Assembly: GCA_021789715.1 (NCBI GenBank)
Contig: JAJYJE010000034.1
Location: 1-8,656, forward strand
Length of the DNA stretch: 8,656 bases
Reading direction: 5' to 3'
DNA from: a bacterium
GTDB lineage: Bacteria > Patescibacteriota > Doudnabacteria > UBA920
Below the pieces are notes generated by a model that saw only the letters and a program-made list of their open reading frames with translations, ran no database searches and was not told the DNA's origin. The position numbers were made by a program, and so were the translations under genes. This document shows positions 1 through 6,732 of the stretch, piece after piece. The first letter of the stretch is position 1, and each line of letters starts with the position of its first letter.

Positions 1-538
1 GACCGATATCACTATCGGCAGCACCCTTTATTTTAACGACGTGCGGCAATTCGGTTACTTGAAACTTGTGCGCGACGAAGAAATGGGTCAGGTGCGCGAA
101 TTGCGGGAATACGGTCCCGAACCGTTCGATAAGAATTTTACTATCGGAGTATTTTTTGCGGCCGCGAAAAAACGCCCCCGTGGGAAGATTAAGCAGGTGC
201 TAATGGATCCCAAAGTGGTGGCGGGAATTGGGAACATTTATTCCGATGAAATTTTATTTCATGCCGGCGTGCGGCCGATACGCTCAATTTCATCGTTGTC
301 AGACAAGGAACTGGCGGCGATTTATAAATGGATCCGCCCGGTCCTGAAAAAGGGGATTGCGGCCAAGGGTTCGTCTGTCGGCGATTTTATCCGTACCGAC
401 GGCAGCTGGGGCCAAATGGGCAAGTACCATTTTGTCTATGGCCGCAAAGGGCAGAAGTGCAAAAAGTGCGGTACCGCCATCGAGTCCATAAAGCTCGGCG
501 GCCGGACAGGGAGTTTTTGCCCGCGATGCCAACATTAA
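1..538 (+). CDS. mutM: Formamidopyrimidine-DNA glycosylase (Fpg/MutM), 3' part
   Basis: C-terminal 178 residues of Fpg/MutM; the reading frame is open from base 2 and the gene begins before the window. The family excises oxidised purines such as 8-oxoguanine and nicks the abasic site (base excision repair). Seen in order: the end of the N-terminal beta domain with the DNA-intercalating loop (FNDVRQFG); the helix-two-turn-helix region (KIKQVLMDPKVVAGIGNIY), whose VAGIGNIY motif contacts the damaged strand; and a C-terminal zinc finger C-x2-C-x16-C-x2-C with the conserved GGRTGSF turn. The catalytic N-terminal proline and glutamate lie outside the window, so activity cannot be judged, but everything visible is intact. 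Family length is about 270-290 aa. An in-frame GTG at 41 is internal and is not the start. Confidence 0.96.
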   Translation, partial: TDITIGSTLYFNDVRQFGYLKLVRDEEMGQVRELREYGPEPFDKNFTIGVFFAAAKKRPRGKIKQVLMDPKVVAGIGNIYSDEILFHAGVRPIRSISSLSDKELAAIYKWIRPVLKKGIAAKGSSVGDFIRTDGSWGQMGKYHFVYGRKGQKCKKCGTAIESIKLGGRTGSFCPRCQH

Positions 539-541
539 AAT

Positions 542-575
542 ATCCTAACAATTTAACTTTTCAACATCTTAACAT
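542..575. repeat. Degenerate 8-nt-phase repeat tract 1
   Basis: Four consecutive octamers end in AAC with exact 8-nt phase: atcctaac, aatttaac, ttttcaac, atcttaac (542-573). The tract fills most of the gap between mutM and the next gene. It shares the consensus NNNYTAAC with tracts at 811, 1899 and 2811. Function unknown. Confidence 0.6.
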
Positions 576-583
576 AGAAAAAT

Positions 584-808
584 ATGGAAACCAATCAGAC
601 ATTGCCGGCACGGCCGGTCTTAACTCAAGAACAAATGCTCGCGGCGATTTACGAGCATACGCGCAAGACCATGGCTTATATGAAGTGGCAGCTGTATATC
701 ACGCTCATCCTGGTCGTGCTGCCGCTGCTGTCGTTGATTATTCTTATTCCTTTGATGATGAAGTCGCTTGGCAGTATCTATGGCGGCGGGAGCGTGCTGT
801 ATCAGTAG
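584..808 (+). CDS. Small single-pass membrane protein (hypothetical)
   Basis: 74 aa, not assigned to a named family. Residues 1-34 are polar, with a charged stretch around EHTRKTMAYMK. Residues 36-61 form one strongly hydrophobic helix (LYITLILVVLPLLSLIILI), followed by a short Gly/Ser tail. Positive charges before the helix favour N-in topology. A real gene is supported by the clean hydrophobic segment, the polar N-terminus and the tight fit between mutM (45-nt gap) and the next gene. No Shine-Dalgarno site precedes the ATG. It may be co-transcribed with mutM, or start from a weak TAACAT box at 570-575. I have the impression that such proteins recur in Parcubacteria, but I cannot confirm it here. 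It has no catalytic motif and no functional call is justified. Confidence 0.75.
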   Translation: METNQTLPARPVLTQEQMLAAIYEHTRKTMAYMKWQLYITLILVVLPLLSLIILIPLMMKSLGSIYGGGSVLYQ

Positions 809-810
809 CC

Positions 811-866
811 ATTTTAGCAGGCTAATATATTAACTTGCTAACAGCTTAACATCATGCTGCCATAAC
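811..866. repeat. Degenerate 8-nt-phase repeat tract 2
   Basis: Seven octamers in exact phase: attttagc, aggctaat, atattaac, ttgctaac, agcttaac, atcatgct, gccataac. Five of the seven end in TAAC or TAAT (the last as ATAAC); the phase survives across one divergent unit. It fills the gap before the nucleotidyltransferase-fold gene and ends just before that gene's -10 box. Confidence 0.6.
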
Positions 867-877
867 TGATGTTAGAA

Positions 878-886
878 TGGTAAAAT
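878..886 (+). promoter_or_regulatory. Extended -10 promoter, leaderless start of the 893 gene
   Basis: TGG-TAAAAT is an extended -10 element (TG-n-TAnnnT). Its last base is 6 nt before the ATG at 893, so transcription would begin at or next to the start codon. No clear -35 is seen and no Shine-Dalgarno site is present, which fits a leaderless mRNA. Confidence 0.5.
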
Positions 887-892
887 GTTTTT

Positions 893-1903
893 ATGCTCAA
901 AGACCGGATCGTCTCCACTTTAAGGTTCTTCGACCTCCAGGATTTGCCTCTGACGCTTTTGGAATTGCACCGGTATTTATTGGCCGGCACGGAACAGCTA
1001 AGAAAACTTATTACGCCGCAATGGGAATTGGTCGGGAGCAGTAATGGCCAGGCGCAAACGGCTGATGTAGATTCGATTATAAAATGCCTCGACGAGGAGT
1101 GTTCGGGCATAGTGGAGCAGAAAAACGGCTTTTATTGCTTGGCCGGCCGCGCGAGTATCATTGACCGGCGGTTGGCGAATTACCTTTATGGCATAAGGCG
1201 CGAACGGCGCATCAAAAAATATATCGGCGGTTTACGCTATTTGCCGTTTGTCCGCGGCGCGGCCTTAGCCGGCAGCCAGGCCATGGGACAGCAGAAACAA
1301 ACTTCGGATATTGATTTGCTTATAATTGTAGATCCGCAGTATCTGTGGCTGGCGCGAACGGCGGTTACGGCGTACTTTCAAATTTTAGGCAAGCGCCGTC
1401 ACGGCAAGCGGGTTGCCGACCGGTTTTGCCTGAATCATTATTTTGCCGGGGTAAAGAATGTAAATGAATTGCGAAACCTTTACACCGCGTGGGAATACGC
1501 CAAGCTGCGGCCCCTGGTTTACAGCCCAACCATCATAGATTACCAGCAAAAGAATGCCGGATGGATTAGGGAGTTTTTTCCTAATTTTGAGCCTTTTTCC
1601 GGATACCAGCGGCCAGGCCCGGGCTACGCCGCTCCGGCGTACGCCGGACGACCCTTCTTTGAAAAGGAAGGGAAATTCCGCGGTGGTGCCGATGCAGCCG
1701 TAGTGCAAAAAATATCGGAACGGTTATTGTCCGGGGGTTTTGGCCGGCGGTTGGAACAAAAATTAAAAAGCTGGCAGTTACCGAATATCCGCCAGGAAGA
1801 ATTTATTTTGGTGCGCGAAGACGAACTGTCGTTCCACCCGCAGAGCAAGCAGAAGGAACTGCTGGAGAAATTCTTTACGTCAGCCGATTATCCTGTAAGT
1901 TAG
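893..1903 (+). CDS. Nucleotidyltransferase-fold protein with winged-helix-like N-terminus
   Basis: 336 aa. Residues 1-90 look like a helical, possibly winged-helix, domain (LTLLELHRYLL, then VDSIIKCLDEE and GFYCLAGR). Residues 120-145 hold the polymerase-beta-type nucleotidyltransferase signature: G127-S128 followed by S138-D139-I140-D141, the metal-binding DxD pair. GKRRHGKRVADRFCLNHY (residues 166-183) and the C-terminal ELSFHP motif fit a type I recall from Parcubacteria (from memory, unchecked). The substrate is unknown; the minimal-NTase fold covers nucleotide transfer to proteins, RNA or antibiotics, and a toxin/antitoxin-type NTase cannot be excluded. The start is set by the extended -10 box 6 nt upstream; there is no SD. 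Residues about 241-265 are an odd Gly/Pro/Ala-rich block encoded by a palindromic insertion (see 1615-1690). Confidence 0.85.
   Translation: MLKDRIVSTLRFFDLQDLPLTLLELHRYLLAGTEQLRKLITPQWELVGSSNGQAQTADVDSIIKCLDEECSGIVEQKNGFYCLAGRASIIDRRLANYLYGIRRERRIKKYIGGLRYLPFVRGAALAGSQAMGQQKQTSDIDLLIIVDPQYLWLARTAVTAYFQILGKRRHGKRVADRFCLNHYFAGVKNVNELRNLYTAWEYAKLRPLVYSPTIIDYQQKNAGWIREFFPNFEPFSGYQRPGPGYAAPAYAGRPFFEKEGKFRGGADAAVVQKISERLLSGGFGRRLEQKLKSWQLPNIRQEEFILVREDELSFHPQSKQKELLEKFFTSADYPVS
1615..1690. repeat. Palindromic element inserted in frame in the nucleotidyltransferase-fold gene
   Basis: Dense nested palindromes: GCCCGGGC (1617-1624), a hairpin TACGCCG/CGGCGTA (1624-1640 area), the perfect 14-bp palindrome CCGGCGTACGCCGG (1634-1647), and a hairpin CCCTTCTTT-gaa-AAGGAAGGG (1652-1672, one G-T pair). 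The frame stays open and encodes a low-complexity block (PGPGYAAPAYAGRPFFEK...). The outer boundaries are approximate. Confidence 0.55.
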
Positions 1904-1922
1904 CCAGTTTGTTTGCTTATTT
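1899..1922. repeat. Degenerate 8-nt-phase repeat tract 3 (inverted orientation)
   Basis: Octamers gttagcca, gtttgttt, gcttattt in 8-nt phase. Reverse-complemented, they read tggctaac, aaacaaac, aaataagc, matching the NNNYTAAC consensus only loosely. The stop codon TAG of the upstream gene lies inside the first unit. This is the shortest and weakest of the tracts. Confidence 0.35.
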
Positions 1923-1929
1923 GAGGCTG

Positions 1930-2664
1930 CTATTTCCTGAATTCCATCAGCAATATCAGCGGATACCGGAACATTTGGTAACTCAAGTCGAACCGGCCGC
2001 TGTCAGTTTGGCTTTTAAGTTTGCGCATATTAAATAAAGACACGCCGGCTTGCCGCGCCGCGGCCAAATAATCGTCCAGGGTGTAAAAGTGCGAAGAGAT
2101 TTTTTTGCCGTTAAATTCGCGTACGATATTTTTTTTGGCCGGATAAACCCGGTTAAACCGCAAGCGAGGTTTTCGGCCGAGGATGGCATCGGCGATCGAC
2201 CGCTTCCATACCGCGACCGGATAGGTTAAGTAAGGATTGGGCACAGTCATAACAAGCCGGCCTCCCATTTTTATTTTTGCGGCCAGATTTTTTAGCGCGG
2301 CTGAAAGTTCGGCAATATCGGGCGCCGCCATATTTAGTATCGCCGCGTCAAAAAAACCGTCGGGATAGGGGAGAGGGCCCGTCAGGTCGCAGTGGGAAAA
2401 TTCCACTGCCGGGAAGCGCCTTTGGCCCGCGGCAATCAAAGTACGCGAAAAATCGCAAGCGTAAATTCGGTTCCCGCCGGTTTTGAGTTTGGCGGCGAGC
2501 CAGCCTATGCCGCCGGCCGCGTCGAGGATGGCGGTTCCATCGGTTTTGGGGAACAGCTCCGAGATGGCGTCAAAAATAATTTGCTGCTGGATGCGGCCGT
2601 TTGCGGAATCTAAAAAAGCCATATAACTTTGGGCCGCCGCCCGCTCTTGATATCCCTTTTCCAT
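1930..2664 (-). CDS. Class I SAM-dependent methyltransferase
   Basis: 244 aa with a Rossmann-type methyltransferase core. Motif I is ILDAAGGIGWLAAKL (residues 46-60), a SAM-binding glycine loop. An acidic residue ends strand 2 (YACDFS, D71). HCDL (residues 91-94) is the strand-3 acidic position, and FFDAAILNMA (104-113) is motif IV. The C-terminal third (VMTVPNPYLTYPVAVWKRS onward) resembles UbiE/type-11-like enzymes acting on small molecules or lipids, but the substrate cannot be read from the sequence. It is convergent with the nucleotidyltransferase-fold gene, with 26 nt between the stops. The ATG is fixed by an extended -10 box 6 nt upstream; no SD precedes it, so the mRNA is probably leaderless. 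Confidence 0.9.
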   Translation of the reverse strand: MEKGYQERAAAQSYMAFLDSANGRIQQQIIFDAISELFPKTDGTAILDAAGGIGWLAAKLKTGGNRIYACDFSRTLIAAGQRRFPAVEFSHCDLTGPLPYPDGFFDAAILNMAAPDIAELSAALKNLAAKIKMGGRLVMTVPNPYLTYPVAVWKRSIADAILGRKPRLRFNRVYPAKKNIVREFNGKKISSHFYTLDDYLAAARQAGVSLFNMRKLKSQTDSGRFDLSYQMFRYPLILLMEFRK

Positions 2665-2670
2665 GCTGGT

Positions 2671-2679
2671 AGTATACCA
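2671..2679 (-). promoter_or_regulatory. Extended -10 promoter, leaderless start of the methyltransferase
   Basis: On the minus strand TGG-TATACT, an extended -10, is followed by 6 nt (accagc) and then the ATG. This is the same geometry as at the 893 gene. No good -35 is visible. Confidence 0.55.
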
Positions 2680-2732
2680 TAATTACCCTAAAAACGCGGA
2701 TTATTAGGCCGTAAATATACTGAAACGTCAAG

Positions 2733-2759
2733 CTAGCAGTCGGCTTGACAGAGTGCTAA
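2733..2759 (+). promoter_or_regulatory. CIRCE operator (HrcA binding site) of groESL
   Basis: CTAGCAGTC - 9 nt - GAGTGCTAA. The classical CIRCE is TTAGCACTC-N9-GAGTGCTAA: the right half is identical, the left half matches 7 of 9, and the 9-nt spacer is exact. It overlaps the -35 box and spacer of the groES promoter, where bound HrcA would block polymerase. HrcA itself is not encoded in the window. Confidence 0.9.
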
Positions 2760-2772
2760 ATTGAGTTATAAT
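2745..2772 (+). promoter_or_regulatory. sigma70-type promoter of groESL
   Basis: TTGACA (2745-2750), 16-nt spacer, TATAAT (2767-2772): both hexamers are perfect consensus. Predicted transcription start is near 2779, giving a leader of about 140 nt before the groES ATG. Confidence 0.9.
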
Positions 2773-2809
2773 CAATTATAGGAATTAATTTTTCCATCAA
2801 TCTTAGGGC

Positions 2810-2887
2810 AGTCAGTTCGTCAGCTAGTAAGCTAATCAGCCAACCGTTCGTGCGTGGCTGACTTGCTGACCAGCTTAAGAGCTGACT
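2810..2887 (+). repeat. 8-nt-phase repeats forming a long inverted repeat in the groES leader
   Basis: Arm 2810-2842 and arm 2855-2887, each 33 nt, are complementary at 26 of 33 positions around a 12-nt loop (2843-2854). Each arm is built of octamers in exact 8-nt phase: right arm tggctgac, ttgctgac, cagcttaa, gagctgac; left arm the inverse (gtcagttc, gtcagcta, gtaagcta, atcagcca). The fold lies wholly in the predicted 5' leader of groESL, about 30 nt before the ATG. Confidence 0.7.
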
Positions 2888-2918
2888 CGCTTGATTGAGG
2901 AAAGTCCACGGAGTAAAT

Positions 2919-3215
2919 ATGAATGTAAAACCATTGGGTGACCGGATTTTGGTTAAAGAAGTTTCCGGCGAAACCGCTACCGCCAGCGGCATTGTCCTGC
3001 CGGATACGGCGGAAAAAAAGAAGAGCGGCATTTATGAAATTGTTGCGGTAGGGGACGGCGCCGCGGCAAAAGCGTTTAAAGCCGGCGATAAAGTCGTTGC
3101 GGGCAAATACAGCGGCGAAGAAGTCGAAATGAAAGGCGACAAGGACACGGAATATAAGATTCTTTACGTCGGTTCGGAAAAAAACGACTCTGACGTAGTG
3201 GCAATAATCGAATAA
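2919..3215 (+). CDS. groES: Co-chaperonin GroES (Hsp10)
   Basis: 98 aa, typical length. GroES forms the heptameric lid of the cytoplasmic GroEL folding chamber. MNVKPLGDRILVKEV is the conserved first strand; residues about 16-32 (SGETATASGIVLPDTA) form the mobile loop that docks on GroEL; KSGIYEIVAVGDG and GDKVVAGKYSGEEV follow as the beta-barrel. The ATG at 2919 is chosen over an upstream in-frame TTG at 2895 because GGAG (2910-2913) lies 5 nt before it and GroES homologues begin there. It is first in the groES-groEL operon, under the CIRCE/sigma70 promoter, so it should be heat-inducible through HrcA. The 105-nt gap to groEL holds no terminator. Confidence 0.98.
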   Translation: MNVKPLGDRILVKEVSGETATASGIVLPDTAEKKKSGIYEIVAVGDGAAAKAFKAGDKVVAGKYSGEEVEMKGDKDTEYKILYVGSEKNDSDVVAIIE

Positions 3216-3225
3216 TTATTTTCTG

Positions 3226-3256
3226 CTAAATACTAAAATACGCTAAAATACTAAAC
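3226..3256. repeat. CTAAA-word repeats in the groES-groEL gap
   Basis: Four copies of a CTAAA(ATA) word start at 3226, 3233, 3243 and 3251 (spacings 7, 10 and 8 nt). Similar in flavour to the 8-nt-phase tracts, but less regular, and it lies inside the operon. Confidence 0.4.
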
Positions 3257-3320
3257 CGGATTGCCGGCTTGAGTACGTTAGTCACCTTGGGTATTTGGCA
3301 GAAGTTTTACGGAGTAACAT

Positions 3321-4991
3321 ATGGCAAAGATCATCAAATACGGCCTTGACGCCAAGGAGGCCATTAAGGCCGGCGTAGACAAGTCTGCTAATGTGGTTAA
3401 GGTTACGCTTGGCCCAACCGGCCGCGCCGTAATTTTAGATAAAGGTTTCGGCAGCCCCTCCATTACCGATGACGGCGTTACGGTTGCCAAAGATATTGAA
3501 CTGGAAGATAAGTTCGAGAATATCGGCGCTTCGCTGATTCAGGAAGTCGCGAATAAAACCAATGACGAGGCGGGAGACGGCACCACCACCGCCACTGTTT
3601 TGGCCCAGCGCATGATTGAGGACGGTTTCGAAATGCTGAAGCGCAACCCCTACAAGGCCAGTGACATCAAAAAAGGCATGGATAAAGCCGTACAATACGT
3701 GGTTCAGGAACTTAGTAAAGTCAAAAAAGAAGTTAAGGGCAAAGAGGGTATTGAGCAGGTTGCGACCATTTCTTCGCTCGACCCCGAAGTCGGCAAACTG
3801 ATTGCCGAGGCCATGGAAGAAGTCGGCCACGACGGCGTTATTACCGTGGAAGAAGGGCAGACTACCGGTCTGGAAAAAGAAGTCGTGAAGGGCATGCGCT
3901 TTGATAAAGGGTTCGTAAACCCGTATATGGTTACCAACACCGAGCGCATGGAAGCGGTGTGGGAGGATCCGTATATTTTGATTACCGATAAGAAGATTTC
4001 CAGCGTGCAGGATGTTCTGCCGGTTTTGGAGAAAGTCGCCCAAAGCGGCAAGCGCGATTTGGTTATTATTGCCGATGATATTGAAGGTGAAGCTTTGGCT
4101 ACGTTTGTGCTTAACAAGCTCAAGGGTACGTTTAATGTCCTCGCGGTTAAGGCCCCGGGTTTTGGCGACCGCCGCAAGGAGATGCTCCAGGATATTTCCG
4201 TGCTCACCGGCGGCAACATGATCACTGAAGACATGGGCCTTAAGATCGACAAGGCGGAGCTCGGCGATCTCGGCCGCGCCCGCAAGGTTATTGCCACCAA
4301 AGAGTACACGACCATTGTTGACGGCCAGGGCGACAAGAAAAATATCGAAGACCGCGTCAATCAGATTAAGGCCGAACACAAAAATTCCACTTCCGACTAC
4401 GACAAAGAAAAGTTGCAGGAGCGCATGGCCCGCCTGGCCGGCGGCATCGGCGTCATTAAGGTCGGCGCGTTTACCGAAACCGAAATGAAGGCCAAGAAAT
4501 TCAAGATCGAAGACGCGCTGAACGCGACCAGGGCGGCGGTGGAAGAGGGGATTGTGATTGGCGGCGGCGCGGCCTTGGCCAAAATCGCCCCGAAACTCGA
4601 AGCCGAAGTCGCCAAGGGCAATTTCTTTAAGGAGAACGAGAAGCTGGGCGCAATGATTATCCGCAAGGCTTTGGAGACGCCGTTGCGGCAGATTGCCGAG
4701 AATACCGGCGTGGAGCCTTCCGGAATTGTAACCTACATCCAAACGTCCGGCGAGCACGACGGCTATGATTTTTCGGAATTCGACGAAATGAATTGGGAAA
4801 AAGGCAAGAAAGATTTGATGAAGGCCGGCATAGTTGATCCGGTTAAGGTTACCCGCCTGGCGCTGGAGAATGCCGTGTCTATAGCGTCCACGCTGGTAAC
4901 ATCGGAAGCTATTGTCGTGGATAAGCCCGAGCCCAAAGAGCAGGCGGCGCCGGCAGTCGGAGGAATGGGCGGCATGGGCGGAATGTACTAA
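3321..4991 (+). CDS. groEL: Chaperonin GroEL (Hsp60)
   Basis: 556 aa group I chaperonin, a double-ring ATPase that folds proteins in the cytoplasm with GroES. The N-terminal equatorial domain carries VTLGPTGR (28-35), TDDGVTVAK (49-57) and the nucleotide motif D86-GTTT. The intermediate and apical domains follow ([30 protein letters not shown]). [20 protein letters not shown] contains the aspartate equivalent to E. coli D398, needed for ATP hydrolysis. The protein ends in the flexible [10 protein letters not shown] tail typical of GroEL. GGAG (3311-3314) sits 6 nt before the ATG. It is slightly longer than the usual ~545 aa; I see no frameshift or missing motif. It is second in the operon and is followed by an intrinsic terminator 20 nt after the stop. 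The long open frames on the opposite strand are shadows. Confidence 0.99.
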   Translation: MAKIIKYGLDAKEAIKAGVDKSANVVKVTLGPTGRAVILDKGFGSPSITDDGVTVAKDIELEDKFENIGASLIQEVANKTNDEAGDGTTTATVLAQRMIEDGFEMLKRNPYKASDIKKGMDKAVQYVVQELSKVKKEVKGKEGIEQVATISSLDPEVGKLIAEAMEEVGHDGVITVEEGQTTGLEKEVVKGMRFDKGFVNPYMVTNTERMEAVWEDPYILITDKKISSVQDVLPVLEKVAQSGKRDLVIIADDIEGEALATFVLNKLKGTFNVLAVKAPGFGDRRKEMLQDISVLTGGNMITEDMGLKIDKAELGDLGRARKVIATKEYTTIVDGQGDKKNIEDRVNQIKAEHKNSTSDYDKEKLQERMARLAGGIGVIKVGAFTETEMKAKKFKIEDALNATRAAVEEGIVIGGGAALAKIAPKLEAEVAKGNFFKENEKLGAMIIRKALETPLRQIAENTGVEPSGIVTYIQTSGEHDGYDFSEFDEMNWEKGKKDLMKAGIVDPVKVTRLALENAVSIASTLVTSEAIVVDKPEPKEQAAPAVGGMGGMGGMY

Positions 4992-5011
4992 GCAAGGTGT
5001 TAGATATTTGG

Positions 5012-5043
5012 AAAGCCTTGGCTTTTAAAAGCCAAGGCTTTTT
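5012..5043 (+). terminator. Intrinsic terminator of groESL
   Basis: Perfect 30-nt palindrome (5012-5041): AAAGCCTTGGCTTTT and its exact reverse complement, running into a T-run at 5039-5043. GC-rich inner stem AGCCTTGGCT/AGCCAAGGCT. Placed 20 nt after the groEL stop. Confidence 0.95.
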
Positions 5044-5092
5044 GCTATTATTGTGTTATGAAACGGGTCTTTAATTTTTGGGAATAAATATT

Positions 5093-5548
5093 ATGCCAGT
5101 AGAAGGGAAAGATTATCCGGGCGGGGAGTATGCCGATGATGAGCGCGTGCTATCATTACTCAGCCTCTCCGAAGTTTTTTCCGATCAGGAGAAGGCTTTG
5201 CTGCGGCGATTGTTCCGGGATTATCCGCAATGGCACCGTACCTTATTTGAGATTTATTCTGCCATCGGCAATGGGCAAACTGCCGGAACGGCCGAGGAAC
5301 GGGTCAAAAGCGATATTGATGAGTGGATGCTGGAAAAGTTGCTGGATATTGCGGCAGCCGGCGTTGCTATGGCATCGGCGGATTTGGAGTTGTTAAAGAG
5401 CTGCCCTCATCTGTTCGAGAAATTTCCCTTGCTAAAGGAGAAATTTATTCATTACCACTTGGCTATGCAAACCGGCAGCAACGAAGGGGTGGTTGCGTTT
5501 AAGGCCGAATTAAACAAAACAGTGCGCAGCTTAAAAAGATTAAAATGA
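5093..5548 (+). CDS. Hypothetical helical cytoplasmic protein
   Basis: 151 aa from the ATG at 5093 (MPVEGKDYPGGEYADDERV...). An in-frame TTG at 5078 would add five residues. I prefer the ATG because a GGGA sits 9 nt upstream and the TTG has no SD. The sequence is charged and predicted mostly alpha-helical (DQEKALLRRLFRDYPQWHRTLFEIY; WMLEKLLDIAAAGVAMASADLELL), with no membrane segment, signal peptide or recognised motif. The basic C-terminus (KTVRSLKRLK) is unremarkable. It follows the groEL terminator, so it needs its own promoter, which I could not place. Codon use looks like its neighbours. The uninterrupted helical frame supports a real gene; no function is assigned. Confidence 0.75.
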   Translation: MPVEGKDYPGGEYADDERVLSLLSLSEVFSDQEKALLRRLFRDYPQWHRTLFEIYSAIGNGQTAGTAEERVKSDIDEWMLEKLLDIAAAGVAMASADLELLKSCPHLFEKFPLLKEKFIHYHLAMQTGSNEGVVAFKAELNKTVRSLKRLK

Positions 5549-5585
5549 TGATAATTTTTGGCTTAAATAAAGGATTTAATTGCTT

Positions 5586-5588
5586 CAC
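5586..5588. repeat. Target-site duplication, left copy (CAC)
   Basis: CAC directly abuts the left inverted repeat of the IS30-family element and matches CAC at 6660-6662 on the right side. Confidence 0.8.
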
Positions 5589-6659
5589 CCCGAATTCAAG
5601 GATTTAGTGCACCAGTTAGTTGATTAGTAACCGCTGCCAGCATTTGGTTTGGGGACTTGTAATGGAGTTTCTTCCTTGGCCGGTTGTTGAGTTTTTCCTG
5701 GATGCGATGGACGTCTTCATCGGTAATTTTAGACATATCAGTGTCCCTAGGCAAGTATTCCCGAATAAGGCCATTTAAATTTTCCACTCCGCCTTTCTGC
5801 CAGCTGCTGTATGGATCGCAAAAGAAAGTTTCGATGTTGTAGCTGTCACGAATTTTCGTGTGGCAAACCCCTTCCTTGCCGTTGTCCCAAGTAAAGCTTA
5901 AAAACAATTCTTGGGTCAGAGATTCGACGCTTTTAGAAATAGCTTTTTCAGTTTCTTCCGCCGTCCCGTCTTTGACTTTATGGATTCTGGCTAACATCAG
6001 TTTCCGCTCATACTGCACCGACAGGGAAGCCTTTTGTTTTTTAAACTTCATGCTATCAGTTTCCCAATCGCCGATCCTTTTGCGATCGTTGATGATACTT
6101 GGCCTGTCATGTATGGAAACACGCTCTAAAATGGCCACTTTCTGCTTCTTGCGGCCATATTTCTGCCGCCTAACCCTATGCTTTTTCCGCAGATGATGGT
6201 ATAGACTTTCCCATTTGCCTTCGCCGTTGTAAATGTAATCGTAAATGGCTTCGTAGCTGATCCGTTTTCCCTTTAATTGTTCTGGCGGGTCATCCCGTAA
6301 CTTGCCGGCTACTTCATCCGGACTCCAGCCATCCTTAATCTGTTTAACCACATAATCGTGCAACTCTCTGTCTTTGTCCAGCTTACGCTTGTTAGTTTTC
6401 TTGGCTTTCAGGTCTGCCAATTTCTGGGCAGTTATGGCTGAATACTTTTTACCCGGCTTGGTATTCCGTTTAAGTTCCCTTGATATTACCGTGTGGTCCC
6501 GTTTTAAGAACCTGCCGATTTCCCTTGGCCCCTGCCCTTTATTGTTTAAAAATTCTATCCATTCCCTTTGCACTGAAGTTAAAACCCGCATTTTCCTTTT
6601 AAGCTCCTTAGTATTTATCATTTTACCTTAAAAGTGGTGCAGTGTACCTTGAATTCGGG
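5589..6659 (-). mobile_element. Complete IS30-family insertion sequence, 1071 bp
   Basis: Ends are imperfect terminal inverted repeats: left 5589-5614 and right 6635-6659 share CCCGAATTCAAGG at the outer edge and TGCACCA at the inner edge, with 5-6 variable bases between. It is flanked by a 3-bp direct repeat CAC (5586-5588, 6660-6662), so the exact insertion point can be read. It carries one intact transposase gene on the minus strand and should be capable of transposition. The restored target (ttgctt-CAC-ttgtcat) sits between the 5093-5548 gene and the promoter at 6675. Confidence 0.93.
5596..6621 (-). CDS. IS30-family transposase (DDE)
   Basis: 341 aa. The N-terminal helix-turn-helix (residues about 11-53: LTSVQREWIEFLNNKGQGPR, then VISRELKRN) binds the inverted repeats. 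The DDE integrase core contains GDWETD (D189), FTWDNGKE (D246) and GGVENLNGLIREYLP (E280); the D-to-E gap of 33 residues is the IS30 signature. The C-terminus LNNRPRKKLHYKSPNQML is also typical. The ATG at 6619-6621 is used; an internal ATG at 6589-6591 (MRVLTSVQ) has a better purine-rich site upstream and may be the true start. The stop lies just inside the left inverted repeat. The gene is intact, without frameshift. Confidence 0.97.
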   Translation of the reverse strand: MINTKELKRKMRVLTSVQREWIEFLNNKGQGPREIGRFLKRDHTVISRELKRNTKPGKKYSAITAQKLADLKAKKTNKRKLDKDRELHDYVVKQIKDGWSPDEVAGKLRDDPPEQLKGKRISYEAIYDYIYNGEGKWESLYHHLRKKHRVRRQKYGRKKQKVAILERVSIHDRPSIINDRKRIGDWETDSMKFKKQKASLSVQYERKLMLARIHKVKDGTAEETEKAISKSVESLTQELFLSFTWDNGKEGVCHTKIRDSYNIETFFCDPYSSWQKGGVENLNGLIREYLPRDTDMSKITDEDVHRIQEKLNNRPRKKLHYKSPNQMLAAVTNQLTGALNP

Positions 6660-6662
6660 CAC
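6660..6662. repeat. Target-site duplication, right copy (CAC)
   Basis: Matches CAC at 5586-5588 on the other side of the IS30-family element. Confidence 0.8.
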
Positions 6663-6674
6663 TTGTCATAAGGC

Positions 6675-6703
6675 TTGACAAAAGGACAAAAAAGGTGTAC
6701 AAT
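6675..6703 (+). promoter_or_regulatory. Strong sigma70-type promoter
   Basis: TTGACA (6675-6680), 17-nt spacer, TACAAT (6698-6703): perfect -35, optimal spacing and a one-mismatch -10. Predicted start is near 6709-6710, immediately at the base of the hairpin at 6708-6732. It lies outside the IS (13 nt beyond its right end), so it belongs to the host locus. Confidence 0.85.
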
Positions 6704-6707
6704 GTTG

Positions 6708-6732
6708 GGTTATTATCGTGATGATAATAACC
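6708..6732 (+). promoter_or_regulatory. Palindrome at the predicted transcription start (operator or 5' hairpin)
   Basis: GGTTATTATC - gtgat - GATAATAACC: 10-bp perfect inverted repeat starting at about +1. Its position fits either a repressor operator just downstream of the promoter or a protective 5' RNA hairpin. The inner 8-bp arms recur at 7851-7870. Confidence 0.6.

Noticed and set aside
328..825. 165-codon plus-strand frame overlapping mutM and the small membrane protein
   Set aside because: Out of frame with two well-supported genes; its composition is that of a shadow frame.
2897..2907. GAGGAAAGTCC, identical to the conserved 5' motif of RNase P RNA
   Set aside because: The groES ATG follows 12 nt later and none of the other conserved RNase P blocks is present; coincidence around a purine-rich translation start.
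3435..4757. 440-codon open frame on the minus strand opposite groEL
   Set aside because: Shadow of groEL codon structure: its amino-acid sequence is low-complexity and unlike any protein, while the plus strand is an intact GroEL.
6710..6730. Fur box
   Set aside because: Fur sites have GATAAT followed by ATTATC; here the order is reversed (TTATTATC then GATAATAA), so it does not fit the Fur consensus.
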